A stretch of 64,000 nucleotides of DNA. Source: Silurus meridionalis (lineage: Eukaryota > Chordata > Actinopteri > Siluriformes > Siluridae). The notes under the pieces are model-generated. The model ran no database searches. It saw only the letters and a program-made list of their open reading frames with translations, and was not told the DNA's origin. The stretch's first letter is position 1, and every line of letters starts with the position of its first letter. Below, piece by piece: positions 43,871 to 58,543 of this stretch. Made by a program: the position numbers and the translations under genes. Location of the stretch: assembly GCF_014805685.1 (NCBI RefSeq), contig NC_060896.1, positions 20,446,777 through 20,510,776 of the forward strand, read 5' to 3'.

Positions 43871-45185
43871 TTTATAAGACTTATATCTTTTGTAATGTAA
43901 TACAAAGGAAAGAAAATCCAGTAATAAAATATACTTGTTCAATTATTTTAAATTATTCTCCCTAACACCAAAGTATTTGAAGCAAAGCATCTCTACAGGT
44001 CAAGTGACATTTCCACCAAAATTAGTCAGGTTCCCAATACATTGTTTTTGGCATTTTAAAGATTGAACTGGTTTGTCATAATATAACATAAGCTGCATCA
44101 AACACGAGTGCATCATTTGTCATTATACAAATATTACAAAAACAAATAAATACAGAAATGCAGATCTATTTATTATAATGCTGTTTTGTGGTCTTTTGTT
44201 TTAGAGACAAGACACCAGAGATGACTGCAGTTGATCATAATACAAATTTTTGCTTATAACAAATTAGTATTTGGTTAACAATGTACATTGATTTTGCTCT
44301 CAACAGTCACTTAGCTTTTGTATATGGTATGTGTAAAGAAAAAAAAGTTGATAGGACCTATAAATTGTCACAACTGTTTAAGGTTTTGCCTTACTGTTAA
44401 AAGACTGCCGTTTGTATCCCAAATTTAAATACAATGTTGAGTCCTTGACAGTATGACATAGTAAAGAAACCAAATATATTTTATATGTTAAATCAGTTTA
44501 CATGTGCAGAAGTCTCCAGATGAAGAACAAGGAGAATCAGAGCGGATGTAACTTAAAAATGGATCCATCCAAGCCAGTGGGCAAGAGAGGCCACTTGATT
44601 CATTTGCATAGTGTCATGGTCTGGCACAGACATCCCAATGGGTTGTAGTAGTACATGTATAGCTTGGCAGACAGACTGTGATTTTTTTTTTGTGTGTATT
44701 TTCTTTTTTACAAAGTGGCTTAAAAGTGTCTATTTGGCATGATCTACCTTTAAGTACATTTTTAGAACAAACTTCTCTTGTTTTCTGTGTTTGCCTGGGT
44801 TTTTAGCTCAGGAAACAGTCTTGATATTTTAGAATATAGGTGATATCTTAAGTCGGCGAGCAGATTGGTTGGTTTAGACTTTTTATCTGCTGTCTGGCCC
44901 CAAGTCTGAATTGTTTATAGTCATCTTTAACAAGAAATGAGAGCAGCACCTTCCCATGTGGGCTGCGTACCATCCCGACTTAAAAATTCAGACTTGCCCT
45001 TAAAAGTAGCCCAATTATTTATATATCTGACCTGGATGTTTTGAACATTGCAGTTTTAGATCCCTCCTTCCTCCACCCCCTTTGTTGTTGCAATACATTC
45101 CACCTATTGACCTATTCTTCCTTTACATGGACAAACATTTCAGCTCATAGTCTTTTTGTTTCTAACTTCTGGCACAAAAAGTAGA

Positions 45186-45187
<2 letters not shown>
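43871..45187. other. Intergenic DNA
   Basis: Nothing recognised apart from T-rich stretches. Confidence 0.5.
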
Positions 45188-45267
<80 letters not shown>

Positions 45268-45268
45268 C
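45188..45268 (+). repeat. (GT)n-(GA)n microsatellite
   Basis: About 33 GT units followed by a short GA run. Confidence 0.95.
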
Positions 45269-46316
45269 AGTATGAGTTGGGCATCCTGAAATGTGGCTGT
45301 AAATCACCAAAGCCATTAGCAGCCTTTCACTACTCAAAATAAAAGATCTAGTCTTTCTTACTGCACATTCACATCATCCACCTGTTTTGTGCAATCAGCT
45401 AAAACCTTCACTTTTAGTGGTTCAGTCTGCCCTCACTTAGCCTTAAATTCATGATTTAATATGCACACTAAATTGAATTGGCGTGTGTTACAGTCAGCTG
45501 TGACATACTGAATTATTTATGAATTGCACAAACTATTAAGTGTGCTCTGTCCCAATCCAAATGTAATGCGGTGATGTAGCTTACAGTAAGATATTTTTGC
45601 TGACCTGCTGTGTGCAGTGCCCAACAGTGTTTCGTGTTTTTTTTAATACATAATTGGAATACATTAAAGGCAAGTTTGACCTTTTAGGTAAAAATGGTGA
45701 TGACCTGAGCTGACCTTTGTCATCTTGACTGTGACTTAGGTACAGACCTCACAATATACAATATACAGTCCGCTTTTCACTAGACTGTCGTGAACAGCCA
45801 ATCTTCAGCTGCTAAGTAAAACACTTTTTGTGTGTCTTGCAGGTCATTCTAGGACAATGCAGACCCCAGGAAAACTGAAATCTGTATTTGATTTTACTTT
45901 GACATAAAGAAAGTTTACTGTATGTTATTACAGGCCAACAGGATTGGATTCTGAATTTATAGGGAAATTTGCAGACTTTAGCATAAGTAGTAGAAAACTA
46001 TATATTAAATATAGATTTGTATAATCTACAAGATATTCTGAATGCATTTTAGGCACAGTAGGGGTCAGACAGTTTATAATAGCACTATATCATTATAGTG
46101 GAATACACATTTGAATTAACATCGACATTAGTATTAAGTTTGGTAAACAGTCTCACCACTTTACCCAGTTTTAATTACTTTAATTGGTTCATCCTTTAAA
46201 CCCATAAATCCCGGTTGAGTAAAGGTTTAGAATTCCCCTACACTCTAGAAAATGACTAAAGATTTAATCATAATACATTTTTTTTAATTTATCATCTTAA
46301 AGTAAGCAGATTTCAT
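45269..46316. other. Intergenic DNA
   Basis: No supported feature. Confidence 0.5.
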
Positions 46317-46328
46317 AATATAACCACA

Positions 46329-46329
<1 letters not shown>

Positions 46330-46359
<30 letters not shown>

Positions 46360-47388
46360 CTTCTTCTTCTTCTTCTTCTTCTTTTGGCTTCTACCATTAG
46401 GGGTCGCCATAGCGTATCATTCTTCTCCATACACCCATGTCCTGTACATCTGCCTCTTTGAAGCCAACCTGCATGTCTACCCGCACCACATCCATAAACC
46501 TTCTCATTTGTCTTTCTCTTTTCCTCAATCCTGCTGGCTCAATTTTAAGCATTCTCCTACTGATATACCTGATGTCCCTCCTCTGCAACATCTCAATCGC
46601 ACCTCCCTCACCTTATCTCCAAAACATCCTACATGCACTGTCCCTCTATTAAACTCATTTCTAAGCCTGTCCATCATCATCACTCTTCAGCTCTGCTACA
46701 TCCAGCTCCGCCTTCTGTCGGTTTGTCATTGCCACTGTCTCTAAGCCATACAAAATCACAGGTCTCACCACAGTCCTATACATTTTCCCTTTCACTCTTG
46801 CAGATACCCTTCTATCACAAATCACTCCTTCCACTCTTCTCCACCCACTCTCCCACCTTGCCTGCACTCTTTTCTTCACTTCTCTAACACACTCACTATT
46901 ACTTTGCACGTTTGAACCCAGGTACCTAAACTCCTTCACTCTCACCACCTTTTCTCCCTGCAACTGCACCACTCCACTGCCCTCCCTCTCATTCACACAC
47001 ATGTACTCTGCATTACTCTTACTGACTTTCATTCCCCTTCTCTCCAGTGTGTACCTCCAGCTCTCTGGGCTCTTTTCAACCTGCTCCCCTACTCTCACCA
47101 TAAATCACAATATCATCCGCAAACATCATAGTCCACAGAGACTCATCACCATCACCACTGCAAACAGGAAAGGGCTCAGAGCCGATCCTTGATGCAGTCC
47201 AACCTCCACCTTGAACCAGTCTTTCGTTCCTACTGCATACTTTCACACTGTCCTCCACCACCCTCACATACTTCTCTGACACACCAGACTTCTTCATACA
47301 ATACCACAAATCCTCTCTTGGCACCCTGTCGCACTTTCTCTAAATCCACAAACACACAATGCAACTTCTTCTGACCTTCTCTATACTC
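46330..47388 (-). mobile_element. RTE LINE, 5'-truncated copy
   Basis: The 3' end is at left: a (CTT)n run at 46330-46382, which is the element's (GAA)n tail inverted, then TAGGGGTCGCCATAGCG. Going right it carries the C-terminal region and RT, and stops inside RT near 47388. Flanks AATATAACCACAA (46317-46329) and AATATAACACCAA (47389-47401) look like a 13-bp target-site duplication with a small change. Same family as 48405-51476. Confidence 0.85.
46397..47324 (-). pseudogene. RTE RT C-terminal half (degenerate)
   Basis: Frames contain LWYCMKKSGVSEKYVRVVED (47290-47230), TMMFADDIVIYGES (47130-47085, catalytic FADD present), RRGMKVSKSNAEYMCVN, EFRYLGSNVQSNSE, ARVKGKMYRTVVRP and YGLETVAMTNRQ. 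Deletions and frameshifts separate them, and the end block (46591-46397) keeps RRMLKIEPAG. No working product. Confidence 0.8.
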
Positions 47389-47554
47389 AATATAACACCA
47401 ATAGGGCGCTTTTAATTTTTTACTCCAATTGAACTATACTATAATCAAACATCACTTTCCTATCACTTGTCTCCAAGATATCAAATAGGACAGCAGGTCA
47501 GTTAAACTCATACTTGCATAGCATTCACATTCCTGAAATCTCTCTATCAGGATT

Positions 47555-47596
47555 TAGATTAAATTAGAATTAATTAGATTCAACTATATTGTCATT
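47555..47596 (-). mobile_element. LINE 3' tail, minimal
   Basis: ATTGTCATTTCACACG preceded by TTAATTAGATTCAACTATA is the inverse of a TGAAATGACAATA LINE end with AATCTAATT tail repeats. It abuts the plus-strand LINE fragment that follows. Confidence 0.4.
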
Positions 47597-48322
47597 TCAC
47601 ACGTTTCAGTCCAAAGAACTGGTGGTGGATTTCTGTAGGCACAAACAAACTTCATTACCATCAGTGAACATTTAGGGGAAGGACATTGTGAAAGTGGACT
47701 CTTACAAATACCTGGGTGTTCATCTGAACAGCAAACTGGACTGGACAGACAACACTGAGGCAATCTATAAGAAAGGTCAGAGCAGACTTTCTGCTGAGGA
47801 GACTATAGTCTTTTGCAGTGCAGAAAGAGCTTCTGAAGACCTTTTTTGACTCTGTGGTGGCCTCAGCCATATTCTATGTGTGTGGTATGCTGGTGCATCA
47901 GCATCTCTAATGCAGAAAGGACGAGACTGGACAAGCTGATCAGGAAGGCCAGCTCAGTCCTGGGGATTCCTCTGGACACTTTACAGGAGGTGGGAGAAAG
48001 GAGGATGGATAGCAAAACTATCATCATTGCTGGAGAACGTCTTTGACCCCCTGTATGAAACAGTTTAATCTCTGAGCAGATCCTTTAGTGACAGACTGCC
48101 ACATTCTAAGTGTCTGAAGGAGCGATACAGACGGTCATTTCTCCCTGCTGCTATTAGACTTTACAATCAAAGCTGCTCCCAGTGAACCAGTTACCATAAT
48201 ACACACTGTTATTACTGTATTATTACTGTAACTGCAATAATATCAATAACTGAGTATTTTAATCAACACATGTAAACACATCAAAACAAATAACAAATCT
48301 TATCTTATCTTATCTTATTTTA
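47597..48322 (+). mobile_element. LINE 3' end (RT C-terminus and 3'UTR)
   Basis: SKELVVDFCRHKQ then DSYKYLGVHLNSKLDWTDNT is the post-catalytic RT block of a Rex1/Jockey-type LINE. It continues, frameshifted, through the tail region (CGATACAGACGGTCATTTCT; CTGCTGCTATTAGACTTTAC) to a (TCTTA)n tail at 48297-48320. The 5' truncation is at about 47597. Confidence 0.75.
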
Positions 48323-48388
48323 TGACAACAAAATGCAGTTAGCATCTAACCAGAAGTGCATTGGTAGCAGTGTAAAATATTGACATAC

Positions 48389-48404
48389 AGTATCTCACAA
48401 AAGT
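48389..48404. repeat. RTE target-site duplication, left
   Basis: AGTATCTCACAAAAGT, repeated exactly at 51477-51492. The sequence is part of a Tc1 terminal repeat (TA then CAGTATCTCACAAAAGTGAG). Confidence 0.9.
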
Positions 48405-48737
48405 AACCCAGCCATTGGGGGGCACAAGCCAGTGCACTCTTAGTGCCGGTCCCAAGCCCGGGTAAATGGGGAGGGTTGCGTTAGGAAGGGCATCCAGCGT
48501 AAAACATGTGCCAAATCAAATATGCGGATCACAAATGAGAATTTCATACCGGATCGGTCGAGGCCCGGGTTAACAACGACCGCCACAGGTATCGTTAGCT
48601 GACAGGGTACCGGTGGAAATTGGGCTACTGTTGGCCAAAGGAGGAGAAGGAGAGGAGGAAGACGTCTACAGAGACGGCAGGAAAAGGAGCAGTGTAGGAG
48701 AGTAGAGGTTCGGGTTGGTAGTTTAAAGGTAGCTGAT

Positions 48738-49320
48738 ATGATGGAGAGGAGAAAGGTAGATATGCTGTGTGTTCAGGAGACCAAGTGGAAAGGGAGTAAG
48801 GCCAGGAACATTGGAGGTGGGTTTAAACTGTTTTATCATGGTGTGGATGGGAAGAGAAATGGTGTAGGGGTGAATTTGAAGGAAGAGTACAGTAAGAGTG
48901 TAGTGGAGGTGAAGAGAGTTTCTGATAGGGTGATGATCGTGAAGGTGGAAGTTGAAGGGATGATAATAAATGTCATCAGTGCCTATGCTCCACAAGTTGG
49001 CTGTGAGATGGAGGAGAAGGAAAGTTTCTGGAGTGAATTAGATGAAGTGGTAGATGGTGTACCTAGGAAAGAACGATTGGTGATTGGGGCAGACTTTAAT
49101 GGGCATGTAGGTGAAGGGAACAGAGGTGATGGGTAGGTATGGTTTTAAGGAGAGGAATGTGGAAGGGCAGATGGTGGTAGATTTTGCTAAAAGGATGGAA
49201 ATGGCAGTGGTGAACACGTATTTTAAGAAGAAGGAGGATCATAGGGTGACGATAAGAGTGGAGGAAGGTGCACACAGGTGGACTATGTGCTATGCAGGAG
49301 ATGCAACCTGAAGGAGATTG
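48738..49320 (+). pseudogene. RTE apurinic endonuclease
   Basis: Motifs in order: DMLCVQETKWKGSKA (metal-binding Glu), GMIINVISAYAPQVG, LVIGADFNGHVGEG (Asp and Asn). The frame breaks at 49134 and continues in another with YGFKERNVEGQMVVDFAKRM and NTYFKKKEDHRVT. The downstream part to 49320 is degraded, and the SDH-type end motif is not clear. Confidence 0.85.
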
Positions 49321-49365
49321 AGACTGTAAGGTGTTGGCGGGGACAGTGTAGCTAGACAGCATCGG

Positions 49366-50107
49366 ATGGTGGTCTGTAGGATGGTTTTGGAGGCGAAGAA
49401 GAAGAGGAGGAACGTAAGGATTGAAAGAAGAATAAGATGGTGGAAACTGAAGGAGGAAGAGTGTAGTGTGAGGTTCAGGGAAGAGGTCAGACAGGGGCTT
49501 GGTGGTGGTGAAGAGGTGCCGGATGATTGGGCAACTACTGCAGGAGTGATGAGGGAGGCAGCTAGAAAAGTACTTGGTGTGACATCTGGAAATAGAAAGC
49601 AAGACAAGGAGACGTGGTGGTGGAATGAGGAAGTGCAGGAGAGCATTAGGGGAAAGAGGTTGGCAAAACAGAAGTGGGATCGACAGAGTGATGAGAAAAG
49701 TAGGCAGGAGTACAAGGAGATGCGGCAGCAGGTAAAAAGGGATGTGGCGAAAGCCAAGGAAAAGGCATATGAGGAGCTGTATAAGAGGTTGGACACTAAG
49801 GAAGGAGAAAAGGATTTATACCAATTGGCCAGGCAGAGGGACCAGCTGGGAAGGATGTACTGCAAGTTAGAGCAATAAAGGATGGAGAGGAAATGTGTTG
49901 ACTAGTGAGGAGAGTGTGTTGAGAAGGTGGAGGGAGTATTTTGAGCAGCTGATGAATGAGGAAAATCAGAGAGAGAGAAGGTTGGAGGATGTGGAGTTGG
50001 TGAAGCAGGATGTAGATAGGATTAGTAAGGAGGAAGTGAGAGCAGCGATTAAGAGGATGAAGAATGGAAAGTCGGTTGGACCAGATGACATACCGGTAGA
50101 AGCGTGA
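49366..50107 (+). pseudogene. RTE linker and pre-RT region
   Basis: The 170-codon frame at 49366-49878 (KLKEEECSVRFREEVRQGLG, DKETWWWNEEVQESIRGKR, KEKAYEELYKRLDTKEGE) is the Lys/Glu-rich linker between endonuclease and RT. After a frameshift, 49895-50107 gives REYFEQLMNEEN and AIKRMKNGKSVGPDDIPVEA, the first RT motif. Confidence 0.8.
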
Positions 50108-50760
50108 GATGTTTAGGAGAGATGGCAGTGGAGTTTTTAACCAGATTGTTTAACAGGATTCTGGAAGGGAGAGGATGCCTGAGGAATGGAGAAGGAGTGT
50201 GCTGGTACCGATCTTTAAGCATAAGGAGATGTGCAGACCTGCAGTAACTACAGGGGAATTAAGTTGATCAGTCACACCGTGAAGTTATGAGAAAGAGTAG
50301 TGGAAGCCAGGCTGAGAGAAGAGGTGACCATCTGTGAGCAACAGTATGGTTTCATGCCGAGGAAGAGCACCACAGATGCCTTATTTGCTTTGAGGATGTT
50401 GATGGAGAAGTATAGAGAAGGACAGAAGGAATTGCATTGTGTATTTGTGGATTTAGAGAAAGCGTATGACAGAGTGCCAAGAGAGGAGTTGTGGTATTGT
50501 ATGAGGAAGTCAGGTGTGTCAGAAAAGTATGTGAGGGTGGTGCAGGACATGTATGAGGACAGTGTGACGGCAGTAAAGTGTGCAGTAGGTACGACAGACT
50601 GGTTCAGGGTGAAGGTTGGACTGCATCAAGGATCGGCCCTGAGCCCTTTCCTGTTTGCAGTGGTGATGGACAGGTTGACGGACGAGGTCAGACAGGAGTC
50701 TCCTGGACTATGATGTTTGCAGATGATATTGTGATTTGTGGTGAGAGTAGAGCAGGTTGA
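50108..50760 (+). pseudogene. RTE reverse transcriptase
   Basis: Sequence to 50290 is broken by several frameshifts. Then 50300-50713 is open and carries QQYGFMPRKSTTDALFALRM, FVDLEKAYDRVPREELWYCM (motif A Asp) and GLHQGSALSPFLFAVVMD. The catalytic FADD (MMFADDIVICGES) follows at 50709-50750 in another frame after a small deletion. Active-site residues are intact though the frame is not. Confidence 0.85.
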
Positions 50761-51453
50761 GAAGAGCCTGGAGAGGTGGAGATATGCGCTGGAGAGAAGG
50801 GGAATGAAAGTCAGTAGGAGTAAGACAGAGTACATGTGTGTGAATGAGAGGGAGGGCAGTGGAGTGATGCGGTTGCAGGGAGAAGAGGTGGTGAAGGTGG
50901 AGGGTCAACAGTGCAAAGTAATGGAGAGTGTGTTAGAGAAGTAAAGAAAAGAGTGCAGGCAGGGTGGAGTGGGTGGAGAAGAGTGACAGGAGTGATTTGT
51001 GATAGTAGGGTATCTGCAAGAATGAAAGGGAAAGTTTATAGGACTGTGGTGAGACCTGCGATGTTGTATGGATTAGAGACAGTGGCATTGAGTAAAAGAC
51101 AGGAGGTGGAGCTGGAGGTAGCAGAGCTGAAGATGTTAAGGTTTTCGTTGGGAGTGACGAGGATGGACAAAATTAGAAATGAGTTTATTAGAGGGACAGC
51201 ACATGTAGGATGTTTTGGTGACAAGGTGAGGGAGGCGAGATTGAGATGGTTTGGACATGTGCAGAGAAGGGACATGAATTATATTGGTAGAAGAATGCTG
51301 AAGATGGAGCCACCAGGTAGGAGGAAAAGAGGAAGGCTAAGGAGGAGGTTCATGGATGTGGTGAGGGAAGACATGCAGGTAGTTGGTGTGAAAGAGGCAG
51401 ATGTAGAGGACAGGGTGGTATGGAGACGGATGATCCGCTGTGGCGACCCCTAA
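50738..51453 (+). pseudogene. RTE C-terminal region
   Basis: ERRGMKVSRSKTEYMCVN then, after a frameshift near 50910, ARMKGKVYRTVVRPAMLYGL, LRFSLGVTRMDKIRNEFIRG, WFGHVQRRDMNYIGRRML and RFMDVVREDMQ. It ends at a stop at 51451-51453 within the CTGTGGCGACCCC terminus. The WFGHV block is typical of RTE/BovB proteins. Confidence 0.85.
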
Positions 51454-51476
51454 TGGGAGCAGCCAAAAGAAGAAGA

Positions 51477-51770
51477 AGTATCTCACAAAAGTGAGTACAC
51501 CCCTTACATTTTAGCAACCATTACAGTATATCTTCTTAAAGGGGCCAAAGCTGTAGAAATGAAACTTGGATATATTTTAGTCAAAGTACAGGTTGTATAA
51601 CAGTATAGATTTACTCTCTTCTGAAAATAACTCAACATACAGCCATTATTTTCAAAATAGCTGGCAACAAAAGTAAGTAAACCCTAAGTGAACATGTCAA
51701 AACTGTGTCCAAAGTGTCAATATTTTGTGTGAGCACCATTGTTATCTAACACAGCCTTAATAACAAAGCA
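51477..51770 (+). mobile_element. Tc1-like transposon fragment interrupted by RTE
   Basis: From the second copy of the duplicated target the sequence continues GAGTACACCCCTTACATTTT, GAAATGAAACTTGGATAT and CAGGTTGTATAACAGTATAG, a Tc1 terminal region I recognise from fish genomes. The start of the same terminal repeat is at 48386-48404, left of the RTE. The distal end is not seen; the element is truncated. Confidence 0.65.
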
Positions 51771-55168
<3,398 letters not shown>

Positions 55169-55176
55169 GTGCGATA

Positions 55177-55316
55177 TACATTTATAGCATTTGGCAGACA
55201 CTCTTATTATATAAGCTTTAAGGAGCTTAAGGGCCCAGCAGTGGCAACTTGGTGAAGCTGGGGTTTAAACCTAACAATCAGAAGTCCAACATCTTATCCA
55301 ATGAGCTACCACTCCT
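55177..55316 (-). mobile_element. tRNA-derived SINE, copy 1
   Basis: On the minus strand the head reads GTGGTAGCTCATTGGATAAG (Pol III A box, 55300-55310 region) and GGTTTAAACCC (B box, 55262-55272). A core with CCACTGCTGGGCCCTTAAG follows, then the 3' part GTGTCTGCCAAATGC and a TATAAATGTA tail. The tRNA-like head has lost tRNA pairing and is not a tRNA gene. Confidence 0.75.
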
Positions 55317-56017
55317 TATTGTAGTGCTGGAATAGGCATCTATATATAACGCCACATGACCTTAAAATGCCAAAGATTCCAACTCCAATCACTCATGTTC
55401 CAACTCACCAGATTATTGATCACAAACACTTGGATTCTTCATGCAGTCACTAGTGTTTAAGGACTCTCATCGTACTCACTCTTTGGGAAGTATACACTGT
55501 GTTTGCATTCCAGTGGTTGCTAAAGATTATACAATGTCAGTCTATTTGGTTAGATCTTTTTCTTTTGTTAGTTTTTCTCTTTTTTTTTGCTCTTGCTTAT
55601 CTTAAGTAGTACTGTCTGTACATCAGATAACCTAATATTTTTATATTTCTAATGATTTTGTTTGGATTTTTCTTCCTAACGATGTCTTTTGTCAGTGACT
55701 GTGACAACTCTCTGGACTTTAGGCACTAACAACCAAAGTCATTGAGATCACTGACATGGCCAATTCTGATGTTCGATAGGAACATTACATGAAGCTCTTG
55801 ATCTGTCCCTGCCTGCAGTATAATTGACTGATTGGAAACCTGCATAAATCTGCAGGTATACAGTGTATAGGAGTTCCTCTTAAAAAAGATGGTGAGTGTA
55901 TATGGAAATCTGCACTTTAAACTAATTTATTATTTCAACTACAATTTATAACAGTAGACAGTTAAAATAATTATGATAATAATAAAAAATGTCACAAATG
56001 TGTAGGACCTGTAAACA
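55317..56017. other. Intergenic DNA
   Basis: No supported feature. Confidence 0.5.
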
Positions 56018-56019
56018 TA

Positions 56020-56567
56020 CAGTACAGACCAAAAGTTTGGACACACCTTCTCATTCAAAGAGTTTTCTTTATTTTCATGACTATGAAAATTGTAGCTTCA
56101 CACTGAAGGCATCAAAACTATGAATTAACACATGTGGAATTATATATGGAATTATATACATAACAAAAAAGTGTGAAACAACTGAAATATGTCATATTCT
56201 AGGTTCTTCAAAGTAGCCACCTTTTGCTTTAATTAATGCTTTGCACACTCTTGGCATTCTCTTGATGAGCTTCAAGAGGTAGTCACCTGAAATGGTCTTC
56301 CAACAGTCTTTAAGGAGTTCCCCGAGAGATGCTTGGCACTTGTTGGCCCTTTTGCCTTCACTCTGTGGTCCAGCTCACCCCTAAACCATCTCAATTGGGT
56401 TCAGGTCCAGTGACTGTGGAGGCCAGGTCATCTGGCAGCACCCATCACTCTCCTTCTTGGTCAAATAGCCCTTGATGCCTTCAGTGTGACTCTACAATTT
56501 TCATAGTCATGAAAATAAAGAAAACTCTTTGAATGAGAAGGTGTGTCCAAACTTTTGGTCTGTACTG
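56020..56567 (-). mobile_element. Tc1-like transposon, internally deleted, copy 2
   Basis: Same terminal repeats as 26808-27349 (CAGTACAGACC at both ends, inverted), with TA flanks at 56018-56019 and 56568-56569, but the transposase remnant runs on the minus strand. Minus-strand motifs are the LDRRVKAKGPTSAKHL and KRMPRVCKALIKAKGGY blocks (56390-56190). The join of the TIR segment to the transposase (about 56455-56480) is the same as in copy 1. Confidence 0.9.
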
Positions 56568-56569
56568 TA

Positions 56570-57855
56570 TATAATCTAGCTTTCTGCATCAGAATAAATG
56601 ATTTTGGAAAAAAAAATTTAATGTTAAAAAAAAAATTGACCGACATAGTCTATAAATCAAACTCTCTTTTTCTCCTGCCCTTTCTTTTAACAAGATCTCC
56701 CTGTCTCTCTCCTTCTACCACCTTGGCTGCTGATATGCAGCACTATCACCTTTAGACTGCGGCGTTTGAGATCCGCTTTTCAAAGCTGCAGCCTAATCTA
56801 TTCTTTATTAGGTTCCTTACAGGAATTATTCCTTCAGGACCAAGCACTAAGGAGGAAATAAAAGCTATGTCAATGTGAACTGAACTTATCCCCTGTGCGA
56901 CTACTTTTTACTGCTAAAAATGGTGCACTGTAATTTTGGAACAATACAATCATTTTTTTGATTTCAGATTCAAACCAAAATGGATGGAGTAGAAAAGGCA
57001 CTGTTTTATACCTAGACTCAATTCATATCATGTCCAATTCAGCCTTTTATTTTATTTCCATTTTTCCATTAGATTTTTTTTTAATCTTCATATTTCTCAG
57101 TTGTGAGCTATAATTACAGTATAGTGCTCTAGCAGAATATAAACTAACTCTCCATAGGGATTTCTGTGGCAAAGTCAACCAGGGAATTCAGCTCAAAAAG
57201 ATAAGAGATGGAGGGGTAGGACAGAATGAAGGACATAGTGTGTATCTTAGTATAAAATCACAAGTTCACGAACTGTAAGCAGCAATTAAATTGAAATATT
57301 TTCTATAAAAGACAATGGCTGACAGGTTTTGGAGATTCTTTTTTTTGTTGTTTGTTTCTTGTTTGATCATCTCATAGAATAAATGTCACTCTAGGAAGGA
57401 ACTCAAGGAGAGCCAAAATCCTTAACAGATTGCCATGCAATACCAGTGTTGTATTGTGAGAGCTTTCAGCCTACAACACATATTGACTTAGCTAGCAAAG
57501 CTGCAGTGACCAAACTAATAAACAGTACTGATGACAAAGACATTTTGTTAAGTTTTTTTTTTTTTTGTGTGTGTGTGTGTACTTATTGAAAAATGCACAA
57601 AAAGTTAGTGGAAGTTTTAGGAACTTTTAAAACAAGATGAATAGATCTCAGAGAGCTAGAGCTAATGCATGCCCTAAACACAATGAATTGGTATGAATAG
57701 AAATTGAAGGGGTTTTTTGCCTAAAGTTAAGAGAACATTAAATTTGATCATAATTCATGAAATGTCAGTTACATACAAACGTTTATTTCACACCCCTAAA
57801 CATGACGCAAAGTATAAAACACGTAGATTCCAATAATGTCAAGAGATACAAGTCT
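56570..57855. other. Intergenic DNA
   Basis: T-run and short TG run near 57550-57580. No gene supported. Confidence 0.5.
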
Positions 57856-58348
57856 GTCAGGATCATGTCTAGGGATGTTACCTAACAGCCTTTTGTACTT
57901 GCTTGTTTGTCGCGTCACTGATCACTGTTACTGTTATTTTCATTAGCACTTTTGTACATAGCTTTAACTTTCACATTTGTCCTTTTATATCTTTTCAGGT
58001 TAAGTTTTTAGTTCTTTGTCCATAATAGCATGTTTCCAGCTATTTTGTGTTTTGTTTCTTGTTTGTTGCTTGTATTGCATATCCTCCTATTACATGACAG
58101 AATGTAACACCAAATAATACTAATGCAGCAGAGAAGTTTTTTGCTGGGCAAGAGATTATGTCATGCTTCAGGACTATGTCTAGGGACTACGTTATCCAAC
58201 AGCCCTTCTGTACTGTACTTCCTAGTTTGTCACATCACTGATCATTTACATCTGTTCCTTGTCACATTGATTAGCATTTATGTATGTATCTTTACTCTAC
58301 ACACCCCCATGTTTCTAGTAATTTAGTGTTTTATGTTTTGCTAAATAA
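57856..58348 (+). repeat. Diverged direct repeat, two ~200-bp units
   Basis: Unit 1 (57856-58075) and unit 2 (58158-58348) share, in order, ATGTCTAGGGA, AACAGCC, CTGTACT or TTGTACTT, GTTTGTC, TCACTGATCA, ATTAGCA, CATGTTTC and TTTAGTGTTTT or TTTTGTGTTTT. Divergence is high. Neither unit is recognised as a known element. Confidence 0.6.
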
Positions 58349-58372
58349 AATATTTTTTAACCTGTTTTGCAT

Positions 58373-58543
58373 TACATGCATGGCATTTGGCAGACACCTT
58401 TATCCAGAACAACTTAGTTATGCAGTTATCCAGCTGAGCAATTAAGGGATAAGAGTTTTGCAAGAAGGGCCCAGCAGTGGTAGCACTAGGATTCAAACCC
58501 CTTCTGATCAGAAGCATCTTATCCACCGAGCTACTACGTCCTA
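58373..58543 (-). mobile_element. tRNA-derived SINE, copy 2 (more complete)
   Basis: On the minus strand: GTAGTAGCTCGGTGGATAAG (A box, about 58524-58536), GGTTTGAATCC (B box, 58490-58500), CCACTGCTGGGCCCTTCTTG, GCTCAGCTGGATAACTGCAT, then TTCTGGATAAAGGTGTCTGC and a tail ATGCATGTAAT. It includes a middle segment missing from the copy at 55177-55316. Confidence 0.75.

Larger units (their letters stand above)
48405..51476 (+). mobile_element. RTE-clade LINE, nearly full length but degenerate
   Basis: About 3.07 kb flanked by a 16-bp direct repeat. The 5' region (48405-48737) contains AAATGGGGAGGGTTGCG and GGGCATCCAGCG. It is followed by endonuclease, linker, RT, a C-terminal region and the end CTGTGGCGACCCCTAATGGG plus a short (GAA)n tail. 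The single long ORF expected for RTE is split by stops and frameshifts. Endonuclease sequence resembles the BovB/CFDP2-like type. Confidence 0.9.

Noticed and set aside
48405..51476. Functional RTE element
   Set aside because: Active-site motifs persist, but the ORF is split by several frameshifts and stops.
55261..55316. tRNA gene
   Set aside because: The A and B boxes are recognisable, but the sequence does not form acceptor and anticodon stems and continues into a SINE body; the same structure recurs at 58373-58543.
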